Shown one piece after another: positions 23,691-34,957 of a DNA stretch of 64,000 nt. The DNA is from Rosa chinensis (Eukaryota; Streptophyta; Magnoliopsida; Rosales; Rosaceae): assembly GCF_002994745.2 (NCBI RefSeq), contig NC_037094.1, forward strand, positions 24,529,001 through 24,593,000, read 5' to 3'. The position numbers were made by a program, and so were the translations under genes. The notes beneath the pieces were generated by a model. It was not told the origin of the DNA. It saw only the letters and a program-made list of their open reading frames with translations, and searched no databases. Position 1 is the stretch's first letter. Each line of letters opens with the position of its first letter.

Positions 23691-24289
23691 ACTACCCAAA
23701 CCAAAATAAACCCATAAGTGAATCCAATGATCAAAATCTGAGTGACCCATTACATTTTGCCTCTTCCAACCGTTTGTTGCCTGTGGTTTTTGTTGTTTCA
23801 ATGTACAGTAACTATGTTGTTGTGTTGTCCAATTGGATTTATATAGTTAACAGTTGAACCCAAGAACCCATCCCTTCTTATTGATTCTCGAAACGAGCTG
23901 CTGTAATTTCCTTATGGATTTGAAGATCGAATTGCAGTGGATTTGGTTGAGGTGGAGATGTAGAGGTGTTCATCAATCGCAAAATTGGATGAGAAAGAAG
24001 GAAGAAGAGATAGAAATTGGAGAGGATCTTGGCAGCGTTGGTGATGGTTTGGGCGAAGGAGAAGGAGAGGAGAGAGAAGAAGAAGGAGACTGAGGTTGAA
24101 GAAGAAACATAAGCCATTTTCTTTGATTTCTTGAGCGGAGGAAAAGGAGTGAAGCTTGCGGCGGTTTGGCTAGAACAAAATCCCAAAAGAAGAAGAACAA
24201 GAAGAACAAGAAGAAAAAGAAATGAAAAGAAGAAGAAAAAAATTAACAAAAAATTGGATAAATTGGTCATTTCATTTTTTTGAGGGACC

Positions 24290-24456
24290 TACATGCTTGC
24301 CACATCATCAAGTTGACAGCACCGTCAGAGATTTTAGACGGAAGTATCATGTTGATGTCAAAATAGGTCTTTGGATATCACATTGATACTTTTAAGAGTT
24401 CGGGTATCAAATTGACCTTAGCAGCATAATTTGGGGACGGTGACTGAATTTTTCTC
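24290..24456 (-). repeat. Pack-MULE 1 right terminal inverted repeat
   Basis: Inverted partner of 22477-22632, with scattered substitutions, so the insertion is not very recent. Confidence 0.85.
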
Positions 24457-24638
24457 TTTCTCTTTACCTAAAACTCTAATCCATCAAAATACTCCATATC
24501 ATTCCCTGCCCCCAATAAATGATACATCCCAATTAAAGCAAAACCCTTCAAGAATCTTCCCAACAGAAAAATGTAGGGAAAATGCTCATTTGTTTACCCA
24601 AAACACTCTAAGGGATTATTTCCCCTTTACCCAATTAA

Positions 24639-24853
24639 TGTTAAAGGAAAAACATATTGTGTGCCTTCGTCAAAGTGATTGATGGAGAGGGAATCAAGCA
24701 ATTACCGATTAACATCAATCAGCATGAATTATGAACCAATCAGTAGTTAATGTCATCATTGTAATTGTTCTTTCCATTGTAATTCTCTCCCTATATAAAG
24801 GGGTTATGAAATGAAATGAGTAGACCAATTCCAATTCCCATTTTACTTTTACA
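24639..24853 (+). repeat. Copia-1 5' LTR
   Basis: A 215-bp LTR with TATA box TATATAAA at 24792-24799. It differs from the 3' LTR by T/C in 'gattgatgg' and C/T in 'attccaatt'. Confidence 0.95.
24792..24799 (+). promoter_or_regulatory. TATA box of Copia-1 LTR promoter
   Basis: TATATAAA sits about 55 bp before the LTR end, a fitting place for a retrotransposon promoter; the 3' LTR has the same box at 36755-36762. Confidence 0.7.
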
Positions 24854-24875
24854 CGTTATCAACACGCTCAGAGCA
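24854..24875 (+). other. Copia-1 primer-binding site region
   Basis: 'cgttatcaacacgctc' follows the LTR directly. Copia-2 has 'cgttatcagcacgaagctc' at the same place, so both seem to use the same tRNA primer, most likely an initiator-Met-derived site, although the match to the canonical TGGTATCAGAGC is partial. Confidence 0.6.
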
Positions 24876-26607
24876 AATAGTCAAGAGAAAAAAAACTAAA
24901 CCTTAGTTTTTTTTCTTTCTGCCGCACCAATTAAAAAAAAAAAAAAAAAAAACCGTGCAGATCGGTGACCGCCAGCCCACGTCACCGGCCTCCATCTCAA
25001 TCCAACGGCTTTCCCCCCTCGATCCCAGCCCTCCAGGCCGCTCGCTGCAGTCTCCGGCCTACAGCACCACCTGCAGCCCACACCCACGCCTTCGACCAGA
25101 TCGGGGACCGCCCCCTGAGCCTGCAACACCGGCTGACCAGCCATTCCAGCCGGCCTCAATCAAATCCCATCATTGCACCGATCCATACCGGCCAGCAGCA
25201 CCGATCTCAACCTGCAGCCCTGCTCCAGCCTACTCCGTCCTCCTACCCATGCGGCCAGCCCACAGCGCCGATCCCAGCACAGAATCCGGCAGCCCATCTG
25301 CAGCAGCGCCTCCGCCAACGCTCGGATTGGCCAGCCGGGATCCGCTCGTCTCTTGCTCCGCCCCGGCGCCCCTGCCTAGCCTAGCCCCAGCGCCCCCGCG
25401 CCCTCGTCCAGACCGGCTTCTGCAAGAAGTTTCTTCTTCCTGCAAACAGCAAAACAAACAGAGAGAACCAGAAAGACGAAGACACGAAGGAGGAGGAAGA
25501 GAGAAAAAAAAAACGAAGAGAAACAGAAAAAAAAAGTGGTGACCGGGCTCAAAGATCAGACCCGGCCCAAAGAAAAAAAAAAAAAAAAACAGGGTGACCC
25601 GGCCCAAATTTAAAAAAAAAGAAAAAAAAAAGAGAGCAAAAGTGACCCTGGCCGAAGTAAAGACCCGGCCCAAGAAAAAAGAGCAGGCCTCTGCAACCCA
25701 AAAAAAAAAAAAAAAAAGCAAAAGCAAAGAAAAAAAAGAAACAGGCCCTGCGGCCCAGAAAAGAAAGAAAAAAGAAAAAAGAAAAACAGGCTAATAAAAA
25801 GAAAAAAAAAACAAAGCCCACTGCTGAAAAGGGAGAGGAAGCGGCCTAGTTTCATAAGCCCAAAAACATCGCTATGCACGCCTACATCAACACGCGTGTG
25901 CGCTAGAATTGTTTTCTTTTTCGAAACCAAGTATGTTCTTTTTAATTTATTTTCATACTATGGTAAATTCTCATTATTTATTTTCTTGAGCATGCTATAT
26001 ATTTTATTGTTTATGCTTTTATTATAAATTTTTCGAGCAAGCTTAGTTAGATTATATTAATTATTTTACGCATGCTTTGTCATTTATGCTTTATATAATT
26101 ATCTTTAAGCCATGATTATATATTTGATTTTTGAGCATGCCATATATATCTATATATATTGTTATATATTATTTATGAAATTTTGAGCATGTTTTTATTT
26201 TATTTACGCTTATATAAATTATGTCTACACATGCTTTGTATTTTACTAATTGTTTACATTTTATTTTACGCATGCTATATTATTGCTATTATTATGTGTA
26301 ATATATAATTTGTTGTATATTTGTGCAATTTGAGCATGTCATGTAGTTTATTTTTATATGCTATATTTAAATGTGCTATGATTATTTTTAATGCAACATA
26401 TCAATACCGTTTGGCCATGATAATGAAAATTCATGCGCATTATACACACACTTACTGTGATAAAGTATTTTCACATAGCATCAAAAAAAAAAAAAATGTG
26501 ACCATTACGAATCTTGGTCTTGAAATCTAATTCATATATTTGGAAAATAATTTACGTGGATGTCTTTATGACTGTGTAATTTATATCTTCTCTCTTGTTT
26601 TATGTAG
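24876..26607 (+). other. Copia-1 untranslated leader: GC-rich, then A-rich, then AT-rich repeats
   Basis: The 1.7-kb leader has three blocks. 24950-25440 is unusually GC-rich for this window and its long open frames are Pro/Ser/Ala-rich without any domain. 25550-25840 alternates A-runs with repeats of 'acccggcccaa' (about 25559, 25597, 25661 and degenerate forms). 25930-26560 is AT-rich with the recurring words 'gcatgc' and 'gagcatg'. No host gene fragment is recognisable. I treat the open frames as non-coding. Confidence 0.6.
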
Positions 26608-27582
26608 ATGGCTGATCCAACTCAACCTGAGTTTGACATCTTGGACTCAGAAGGACTTGAGTACCATCGTTGGGTTTCCGATATGGAAACTGCCTTTGTG
26701 GCAAAAGACTACACTGCCACCATTACTGATCCCAAAGATGATGAACTATCTAATAAGGTGAAAGCAGATGCCTTAATTTTTTTGAGGCGACATATTGATC
26801 CTAGCCTACGCTGGGAGTACCTTCAGTTGAAGACACCCAAAGCACTGTGGGATGCCCTTAAAGGACGTTTTGGGAACATTCACGATACTTTGCTCCCAGG
26901 ACTGGCTGTTCAGTGGAATGGAATCCGCTTGCTTGACTATAAAAAGGTCAATGACTTCAACAAGGACATGTTGCGTTTAAAGGCACGTCTCAATTTCTGT
27001 GGAAGGGAAATCAGAGAAGATGATATGATCTACAAGACTCTTACCACCTTTCCTAATTCAGCTTTTATACTAGCGAACCAGTATCAGTTGGATTATGACA
27101 ACAAAAGAATCACAACATTCAATAAGTTGATAAGCCTACTGCAAGTGGCTGAGAGACAAAATAAGATTCTCTTGAATAACAATGCCAGGCCCACTGGGAC
27201 AAAGAAAATTCCCGAGGCTAATTATGGAAAAATGAAAGGTGGAAATAACTCCAATGCAAGGGGGTTTAGACGTGTTGATCCCTACCCACGTGACAACCAT
27301 GCACCACGTGGAAAGGGACATGGGGATCATGGCAACAAGATGCAAACGGAAAGAGTTGACAATGAACCATGCTATAGGTGTGGATTCATTGGGCATTGGT
27401 ACAAGAACTGCCAAGCAAAAAACAGAGTAGCAGCAAATTACAAGAGGTATAGAGAGTCTAAAGAACAAGTGGCTCACTATATGGAAGAAGGAGGTCATGA
27501 CCTAGACGTCAACCTTACAGTTGCAGACTCTAATGGCAAAGAGGAACTTGCTAAGTCAATGGATGCTCTCAATCTTGACTGA
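26608..27582 (+). CDS. Copia-1 Gag
   Basis: An open frame of 324 codons starting ATG at 26608. The first 200 residues form the UBN2/retrotransposon gag fold of Copia elements, with 'LRRHIDPSLRWEYLQLKTPK' and 'LWDALKGRFGN' visible. After a basic Gly/Arg-rich linker comes a zinc knuckle of the form CX2CX4HX4C, 'CYRCGFIGHWYKNC' at residues 252-265. Gag assembles the virus-like particle in the cytoplasm and packages element RNA. It is the only intact protein of this element. A separate intergenic gap of about 370 bp before the protease means gag and pol are not one frame here, which is unusual for Copia and may reflect a gag-only mRNA strategy or pol decay. Confidence 0.9.
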   Translation: MADPTQPEFDILDSEGLEYHRWVSDMETAFVAKDYTATITDPKDDELSNKVKADALIFLRRHIDPSLRWEYLQLKTPKALWDALKGRFGNIHDTLLPGLAVQWNGIRLLDYKKVNDFNKDMLRLKARLNFCGREIREDDMIYKTLTTFPNSAFILANQYQLDYDNKRITTFNKLISLLQVAERQNKILLNNNARPTGTKKIPEANYGKMKGGNNSNARGFRRVDPYPRDNHAPRGKGHGDHGNKMQTERVDNEPCYRCGFIGHWYKNCQAKNRVAANYKRYRESKEQVAHYMEEGGHDLDVNLTVADSNGKEELAKSMDALNLD

Positions 27583-27955
27583 TCTGCTTTATTCATTTTA
27601 TTTTCCAAAGACAGTTGTGAAGGCATAATGCCTCATTTTTAATTAGACTATTGTTTGGTCTTAAAATTTATTTTCAATCATGGATTGATGAATTAGATTT
27701 CTGAAGAAAGACCTTTGATTTGCTTATCGTTGGCTTATTAATAAATTTTGAATTTATTCTGAAGCACTGAAACTATTCAAATTTATTTCTATACACATAT
27801 TTACATGGTTCGAAATAGCACTATCAAGATGTAAAGCAATACATCCAGAAAAAAAAATTATTAGAATGAAAAGAATACCATTCTACGCAAATAGAAATAC
27901 TCTAAAGAATATGAGTTATATTTTCTAAATACCTCCCATTTATTTGTAGGAATGA

Positions 27956-29758
27956 ATGGAGGAGAACTTGAGTGCTTAGATGATAGTGGGACTACCCACA
28001 CAATATTAAGAAATAGGAAATTATTCATTGAACTAATAGCCTATAAATTCCTCTGTGACTACGATGATTGGATTATCACAACTAATAAAATGGCAAGGAA
28101 CTGCCAAATTTTTGCTGCCTAATGGCGCAACATTTCAAGTCACAGACGCTCTATATGCACCAAGAGCTAATCGAACCTTGTTAATGTTTCAAAGCAATTT
28201 GTGCCAACGGTTATCATGTAAAAACACACTGTGAGAATGGAACTGAATACCTTGATATTAACTCTAATGAATGTGGAAGGAAACGCATTTTAGAGAAATT
28301 TATGAGTCAATCTAGTGGACTGTACCCCACTACGATTTGGATCATTGAATCCTATATTGTCACCAACAATGAAATGTGGGACCCTGACTCATACAGGCTT
28401 TTGCATGACCGCCTATGGCACCGAGGTCATGACATGATGATCCGTATTTTTAAAAAGCACTCACACGGACATCCCTTCTTTCGAGTGAAAAATGGGAGAA
28501 AAATCCGCCACACTGCAAGGTGTCGGTTCTAGTATTGCTCAAATGCAGTCATTGCTTTCTGAAGTACCAGAAGCACTACCTCGCTCCCATTATGCCTCAT
28601 TAACTATTTCAAAGGCACATCACTCGTTTTGCAAAGCCTGCTTTTTAGCAAAAACATGATCGAGACCTTCCTATGCTAAAGATACAAAACAAAACATTCC
28701 ATTCTTACAAAGGATACAAAGAAATGTCTGTGGACCTATCCATCCAGAATGCGGACCATTCAAGTACTTTATGGTTCTGGTGGATACTTCGACAATCTGG
28801 TCACATGTCGTTTTATTGTCCACCAGAAATGCTGCAATACTCCTAGCACAGATTATACGTTTAAGGGCTCGCCACCCTGATCACCCTATAAAGTCTATAA
28901 AGGCTTGATAATGCTAGAGAGTTTACATCAAAAGCATTTGATGATTATTGCATATCTATTTGGATCGATGTAGAGCATCCTGTACCCCATGTGAATACAC
29001 AAAATGGTCTCGCAGAAGCCACCATCAAAAGGCCACAGATGGTGGCTAGGGCATCGGTTATGCGCACCAACCTGCCTATATCTGCATGGGGTTATGCAAT
29101 ATTGCACGCAGCTTTACTTATTCGTTTAAGACCCACAGATAGCCAACCATTTTCTGCGTACCAGTTGGTAACTGGATATGAGCCTGACACTTCACACTTA
29201 CGCATATTTGGTTGAGCAGTATATGTGCCTATTGCGCCCCCATAGCGCACCAAAATGGGTCCTCAGAGACGATTAAGTATTTATGTTGGATACGAATCCC
29301 CAACAATTATTCTCTATTTGGAACCCTTGACAGGCGATCTCTCTACCGCTAGATTTGCGGATTGTTACTTTGATGAGACAGTCTTCCCGTCGTTAGGAGG
29401 AGATAGGAAAAAGGATTTTCCAAGGGAACGACAGGAATTGTTGTGGTTTGTCCCCACTCTGTCTCATCTTGATCCCCGCACTTCACAAAGTGAAAGTGAA
29501 GTGAAAAGAATAATCGATCTTCAGAACGTAGCAGATTCGATGCCTGATGCGTTTACTGATATCGTAAAAGTGACGAGATCACATATACCAGCTGCAAATG
29601 TGCCTGCAAGGTTAGAAGTCCCCAACAAGGGGCACGGTGCCGCAGATAGAGGCACTACAACGGCACTTAGTGGAGGTGTGGTTGAGGCCGTGGCTCCCCA
29701 AGGAAGAGGGGGAGGTCACTTGGTTCGATTGACACTCACCCAAGGAAGAAGAGGGTGA
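27956..29758 (+). pseudogene. Copia-1 protease and integrase, broken
   Basis: The protease motif 'LDDSGTTHTILRN' lies at about 27972-28012. The GAG-pre-integrase motif 'LLHDRLWHRGHDMMIRIFKK' is at about 28395-28455. The integrase core runs from about 28700 ('FKYFMVLVDTST') to 'HVNTQNGLAEATIKRP' at about 28988-29035. A one-base shift near 28905 puts stops before the second catalytic Asp, and other stops lie at 28060-28300, 28533-28680 and 29214. 29255-29758 is the open linker after integrase. No functional polyprotein can be made. Confidence 0.85.
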
Positions 29759-31358
29759 GTAAGGCACAAACCAATCATCAATGTATAGAATCCCTCTCAT
29801 GAGATTGTCTCTGATTATAGTTATATCCATGAATCAATACTGGAGGACGCTCCGATGTTTGAAATGATTCCAGAGAACAAAGAATCTCAAAGGATTACGA
29901 GAGTACGTATGAGTTGATAGAAAGATCTTCCATACACATTGATGATAGATACTGTTGCTCAAGGAATCATAGAGCACGATGATATCGAACCACGCTCTAT
30001 TGAAAAATGTCAACAAAGAGCATATTGGCCTTAATGGAAAGAATCAGTCCAGGTAGAATTAGATTCTCTGACAAAGAGACAGGTATTTGGTCAGGTAGTG
30101 CTAACCCCACCAAGTGTAAAGCCTGTAGGACATAAATGAGTCTTTGTCAGAAAGCGTAATGAGAAGAATGAAGTCCTGAGGTACAAGGCTCGCCTTGTGG
30201 CGCAAGGTTCCTCACAACGCCCTGGAACTGACTACGAGGAGACATACTCTCCCGTAATGGACGTTATAACGTTCCGCTCCTTAGTTAGCTTAGTAATTTC
30301 CGAAGGACTGGAAATGCAGCTCATGGATGTGGTTACTGCATATCTCTATGGGGATCTAGATTCAGAGATATATATGAAAAGTGCCTAATGGCCTTACATT
30401 ACCCAAGTCAAGTGACTCTAAACCACAGAGTGCGTTTGCAATTAAGTTGAAACGCTCACTTTACGGATTGAAACAATCCAGACGGATGTGGTATACCCGT
30501 CTAAGTGACTACTTGATTGGGAAGGGATATAAGAACTATGAATTATGCCCCTGCGTATTCATAAAGAAAACAAGTTCCGAATTTGCAAATTGTAGTAGTA
30601 TATGTCATAACTGGTACTCTTGATGAAATAAGAGAAACCGCGAGCTACTTGAAATCCGAATTTGAGATGAAGGATCTTGGGAAATCTCGATTCTATCTAG
30701 GTCTTGAACTAGAACACCGAGTTTGTGGAATATTAATCCACCAGTCTGCATATGTCACTACTACAAAAATTGAATCAGACGACGGCTAAAAACTGTCGTC
30801 TGATGCGGAGCTGACTGTCGTATATCTCGCTGCCGTCTGATGAAACATGATTTAGAGAACTGTCGTCTGAAGAACTCGGCATCCATGTCGACAGCATGTC
30901 GACAGACTGTCGATAGCTTGTCGACATCATTAACTGTCGTGTGAACGTCACTCAGACAACGGGCAACTGAAGAACCCGTTGTGTGATGGTGATTCAGAAG
31001 TCATTTTTTTTGTTAAAACTGTTGTGTGACTGTTATTCACACAACTAAAACATTGATTGCATCCATGATCTATATTACTCTCACACAACAGTTTTTATTG
31101 TATGGCTGTTGTGAACATTGTGTACGTACAGCAGAAAATGAAATCAAAAATCACCAAATGAACAGTAATTACCAATATATATCTAATATTGTTATAATCC
31201 ACATAATTGTACTGAAACGTATTAGACAATATTGCCAAAAAGGAGCACTATACTACTCCAACACCAAAATATGGAGCACATCTATACTACTCCACTAGCA
31301 AAATAAGTGAATAAATGTACTTTAAATTCACTTTGGAGCACAAAAACACATTTCTAGC

Positions 31359-31445
31359 CTATTTCTTCAACACATAACTTGCGAGCTCATTACGCACTTC
31401 ATCAATTTCCACTTGACCATAAACATGGTTGGCTCTCCTAGCCCA
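31359..31445 (-). pseudogene. Exon-like 29-codon segment in CACTA, unidentified
   Basis: After a TTACAG acceptor on the - strand, an open frame reads 'WARRANHVYGQVEIDEVRNE', continues for nine more residues and ends in TAG. The exact acceptor, codon-like composition and stop suggest a terminal exon of a captured gene. I do not recognise the protein, and it does not look like a MADS-box C-terminus. Confidence 0.4.
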
Positions 31446-32271
31446 CTGTAATAGTTTGAAAATAACAATGAAAGAAATGTTAGAGAAGAAGCACATAGCA
31501 CATATATAGAGCATAGAGTATGCAAACAGATAAAAGCCTCAAGGATACATTAAAATACCTATAGACTGCGCAGACTCAAGTCTGGTCTACAACAATCATG
31601 CAAAACAAAATGTTATAAATTAAATGGTATGCATGTTAATAGTCTTTTTTGAATATGGTACATAACTACATTGTCCAACCACTGGAAAATAGGGTATTGA
31701 CTTCAACAGTTCAGCCTTCTAGGTTACTAAAATTTTCACTAGCCAATTCAAAAAAAAAAAAAAAAAAGTACAAGCTATTTTCTTTCAGTGTTCGTGTATT
31801 AAATCTGATGCAATGAGTGTAGCTACTTCTTATAAAGCCTAAATAAAGTCATTTCTAGCAGCAGAACAATTCTTAAAACCTTCCATATATAGTATATTAA
31901 GTAGTTACCTTTGATGGCTAAAAGTAAAATGTTTTTGTTAAGACTAAGACTCCAGAACTTATGTTAATTATTTGCAGTCCCAACTCTATCCAGGAAGGTC
32001 CAAATAATTTCTGGAAACACATAGGTACTTCATTTACCTCAATTACAACGGAATCAAACCCCTGGGAAAACAGAACAATTGGAACATATGACCTTTTGCC
32101 TTAACATCTATACTGGATTCTCAATTCCCATACAATTAACACCAATATGCAACCAGGAGAAGAACAATTAACAACAAGAACAGCAAACATATGGCAACTG
32201 ATTAACAAAATTATGTTTAAAGTTTGTGAGGTAGAAGATAAATTATCAAGTTACATTATATGGAAGAATAC

Positions 32272-33903
32272 CTCTGCCTTTGATTCTACTAGAGCGGTCT
32301 CTGAAGACTCATAACACTTGCTGTATCTTGCAATAGTTCACTTCATACTGTAAAAAATTGGCACAGATAAACATCAGCAGCTATAATTTGTATAAAACAG
32401 GGTACAATTAATTTCATGTGGCTATAGCACTTGCATTGCAGCATCATTTCTAAGTTATTATATATGAAATCAGTATTAGATCGGCAACCGAATTAATGCT
32501 TCGTCTCAAGCTTAATGCAATCATACAAGAGATGCTCTAACCGAAAATATATGGTAGAAAGATACCAATGGAACCAACTAATTAACTAAAGACATTACTT
32601 TGTTTCACTAATCCTTGGAGAAAAGAAAGTATGGTTGCCAATGAAATGTCCCATAAAGACTGGGGACTGGAGAAAGCACCTTTACCTAAAGAGGAGACAG
32701 CATCTTCAGAGAAAGACTAATAGCTTAAGAGAGTAGGGATATTCAAATATTGTAATATCAGTGAGGACTAAGGACATATGAACTCTCACTCAAGTGCTAA
32801 TTGATCTTCTATAACAGGTGGCTACACACAAGTCAAGACACTCAAACAGAGATTGTAGACTTATTTACGTAAGGTGAATAGGTTAGCAGAGATTTGAGAC
32901 TTGGTTAATAGGTCATTAGAGAGCTCAACAACAAAATTCACAGTCTGGATATAAAATACAAGAACCAGCCAGACCGGCATTGCATCAGCATAAGGCGAAG
33001 ACTTAAAGTCATGTAAGAATCCTCAAAATCAACCCATATCCAACTTCACCAAAGGCACAAACGAGGAACAACCAAACAAGGGAGTTCTCACGAAACAAAA
33101 ATCTCCTTTAAAGTCTAGTAGAGTAGATTATTTTTCTGCTATAGGTTTCAACGCTAGAGTGACCAGATTACCAGTAATGGAAACTGAAACTGAACCTTCC
33201 AGAGTAAACAAAACCTTTTACAGATACGCATCAACATTAGCTTACCAAGGTCCACTTCAGACTCAATTAAGATAGAAAAGAGGTAGCCATTGATTTAACA
33301 ACAACAAGGTGACCAGATTTCAATTCTGGACTCGCATCCAACTTGTCACAAATAACACATTGTTTTGCAGAATACATAGCTTCGAATTGCTCATTAATCA
33401 TCACTACCCACAGAGGAAAACCCCCAAACTCAACAACTATTAGTACTAAACAACTATTGAGCAACAATGTAGGATTGACATTCACACGAACCCAAAAGAA
33501 AACATGGGAAACAGAAGCACCCACTAGTCCATCTAATAGAATAAAAACAATAAAATATAAACAAATTATAGATGTGATGCAGACATTGAAAAATTTAAAT
33601 CAAAGCCCCAGATAATTTCAACCAAAGACAAAAGGAAAATTATAATAAATAGAGTAAACATGATCAGAAACACATGCATGAACCTCAAAAAATTCAGAAA
33701 ACTTAGCCCAAAATTAAAAAAAGTAGAAAAATTTACCCAGCACTGGAAAACTCAAAAAGCTTGCCAGTGTTAGAGAAGACGATGACAACAACCTCAGCAT
33801 CGCAGAGAATAGCCAATTCCTGAGCTTTCTTGAGTAATCCAGCACGCCTTTTTGAGAATGTGACTTGTCTGCTGTTGGTGTTCTCAATCTTCCCCCTACC
33901 CAT
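32272..33903 (-). pseudogene. Captured MADS-box gene fragment (AGL15/AGL18-like), exons 1-2
   Basis: Exon 1 (33903 down to 33737) encodes the MADS DNA-binding domain: '[13 protein letters not shown]', '[20 protein letters not shown]', '[19 protein letters not shown]', then a GT donor. Compared with the family, five residues (the IKRIE block) are missing, a clean 15-base loss between two similar KIE/RIE codon groups. This removes part of the DNA-contact helix. Exon 2 (32347 down to 32272) encodes the start of the I region, 'TIARYSKCYESSETALVESK', preceded by an in-frame TGA. The intron between them is about 1.4 kb. K-box exons are not found. The domain resembles AGL15/AGL18-type regulators more than the floral ABC genes, but the assignment is by eye. 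Confidence 0.75.
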
Positions 33904-33951
33904 TTTTTTCTTCATAACCCCAAAAAAACCCAGAAAGCCAAAACCAATTAA

Positions 33952-33956
<5 letters not shown>

Positions 33957-33982
<26 letters not shown>
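33957..33982. repeat. Poly(C) run of about 26
   Basis: An uninterrupted C-run followed by A-run, 55 bp upstream of the MADS exon start on its coding strand. Long C-runs are rare and prone to sequencing error. Confidence 0.9.
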
Positions 33983-33992
<10 letters not shown>

Positions 33993-34893
33993 AAAAGCCT
34001 AAAGGCCAGAGCTTTAGACTACCCAATTCATAAGAAATGAAGAATCTTTCTGGGTTGTGTCTCTGCCTCCCTCTCCCTCTCTCTAAAATCAAGAAAAGGA
34101 GTGGTCTTTCTGGGCCTCCAACTCTTGCTACACCTGAGAAAATCTACAAATAGAACAACAATAAAGTATCTTAGTTAGAATTTCAAATAGGAGATCAAAA
34201 CGAGACCTAAAGATGAACTACATGTGTCTTGGGTTGGCTTTACCTTCTCCATCACTTATCAAACCCCACCACAACACACAAACAACAGAATGAAGAATAC
34301 CCTTTCCTAATCCCCAACAACCAAACAAAGAACATGAAGAAACAAACCCAGAAACCCATCCATAAATTTGGGTCCTCATGATAAAATACTAGGCGCAGTT
34401 GACCCCATGATAATTACAAGAAAAAGATCAGAACTTGAGAGAACCCAACGGAAAACAGGACGTAATAATCAAAAATCATTTACAAAATCGGAGAGAATCA
34501 ACAGAAAGAAAGTTTTAATACCTGAAATCGCATCCAATGTGGGAAAAAAATGGAGGCACGCGAACAATTCGGTCTTGCATATGTGTATTCGCTTCACCAA
34601 CACGCTCGGCTGGCTTAGTCAGCTCCGAGTTCTGAGTTTTCGCTCCAGGTTCTGAGTCTTACCAGATTTCTCCAACAGCTTCGCTCCAAGGGAATCAGGT
34701 CGAGCTGAATAAAATCGATCTCAGTTCAACGCCTCAAATCCCGTTCGCAGTCTACCATCGCACTCGGAGAGATGAGATTGGTTTGGGAGAGTGACATTTT
34801 GGCGAGAGAGTGAGCTAGCTAGGGTTTTGGTTTTGGGTCGTCTGTTGAGAGTGAAGCGAGTCGAGAAAGGGCTTTGGCCTGTTTCGATCGGGT

Positions 34894-34898
<5 letters not shown>

Positions 34899-34953
<55 letters not shown>
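34899..34953 (+). repeat. (GA)n microsatellite in CACTA
   Basis: About 27 GA units, located upstream of the captured MADS exons on their coding strand where it reads as CT-rich 5' UTR-like DNA. Confidence 0.9.

Positions 34954-34957
<4 letters not shown>

Larger units (their letters stand above)
22477..24456. mobile_element. Pack-MULE 1 with LRR receptor-kinase fragment
   Basis: Long terminal inverted repeats of about 160 bp (22477-22632 and 24290-24456) begin GAGAAAAATTCAGTCACC on each strand. They are flanked by a perfect 9-bp duplication TTTCTCTTT (22468-22476 and 24457-24465), the Mutator-like signature. The 1980-bp element has no transposase. It carries an LRR fragment, a CT microsatellite and a coding-like frame on the - strand at 23878-24270 of unknown origin. 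It is a Pack-MULE by definition. Confidence 0.88.

Noticed and set aside
23878..24270. - strand 130-codon Phe/Leu-rich frame in Pack-MULE 1
   Set aside because: Mostly the complement of GAA/AAG-rich DNA. A signal-peptide-like start is possible but no downstream domain supports a gene.
24955..25542. 195-codon Pro/Ser-rich frame
   Set aside because: Lies in the Copia-1 leader between primer site and gag. Low-complexity composition in a GC-rich stretch gives long frames in several registers, and there is no domain.
25230..25930. Long Phe-rich frames on the - strand
   Set aside because: These are complements of A-runs and not proteins.
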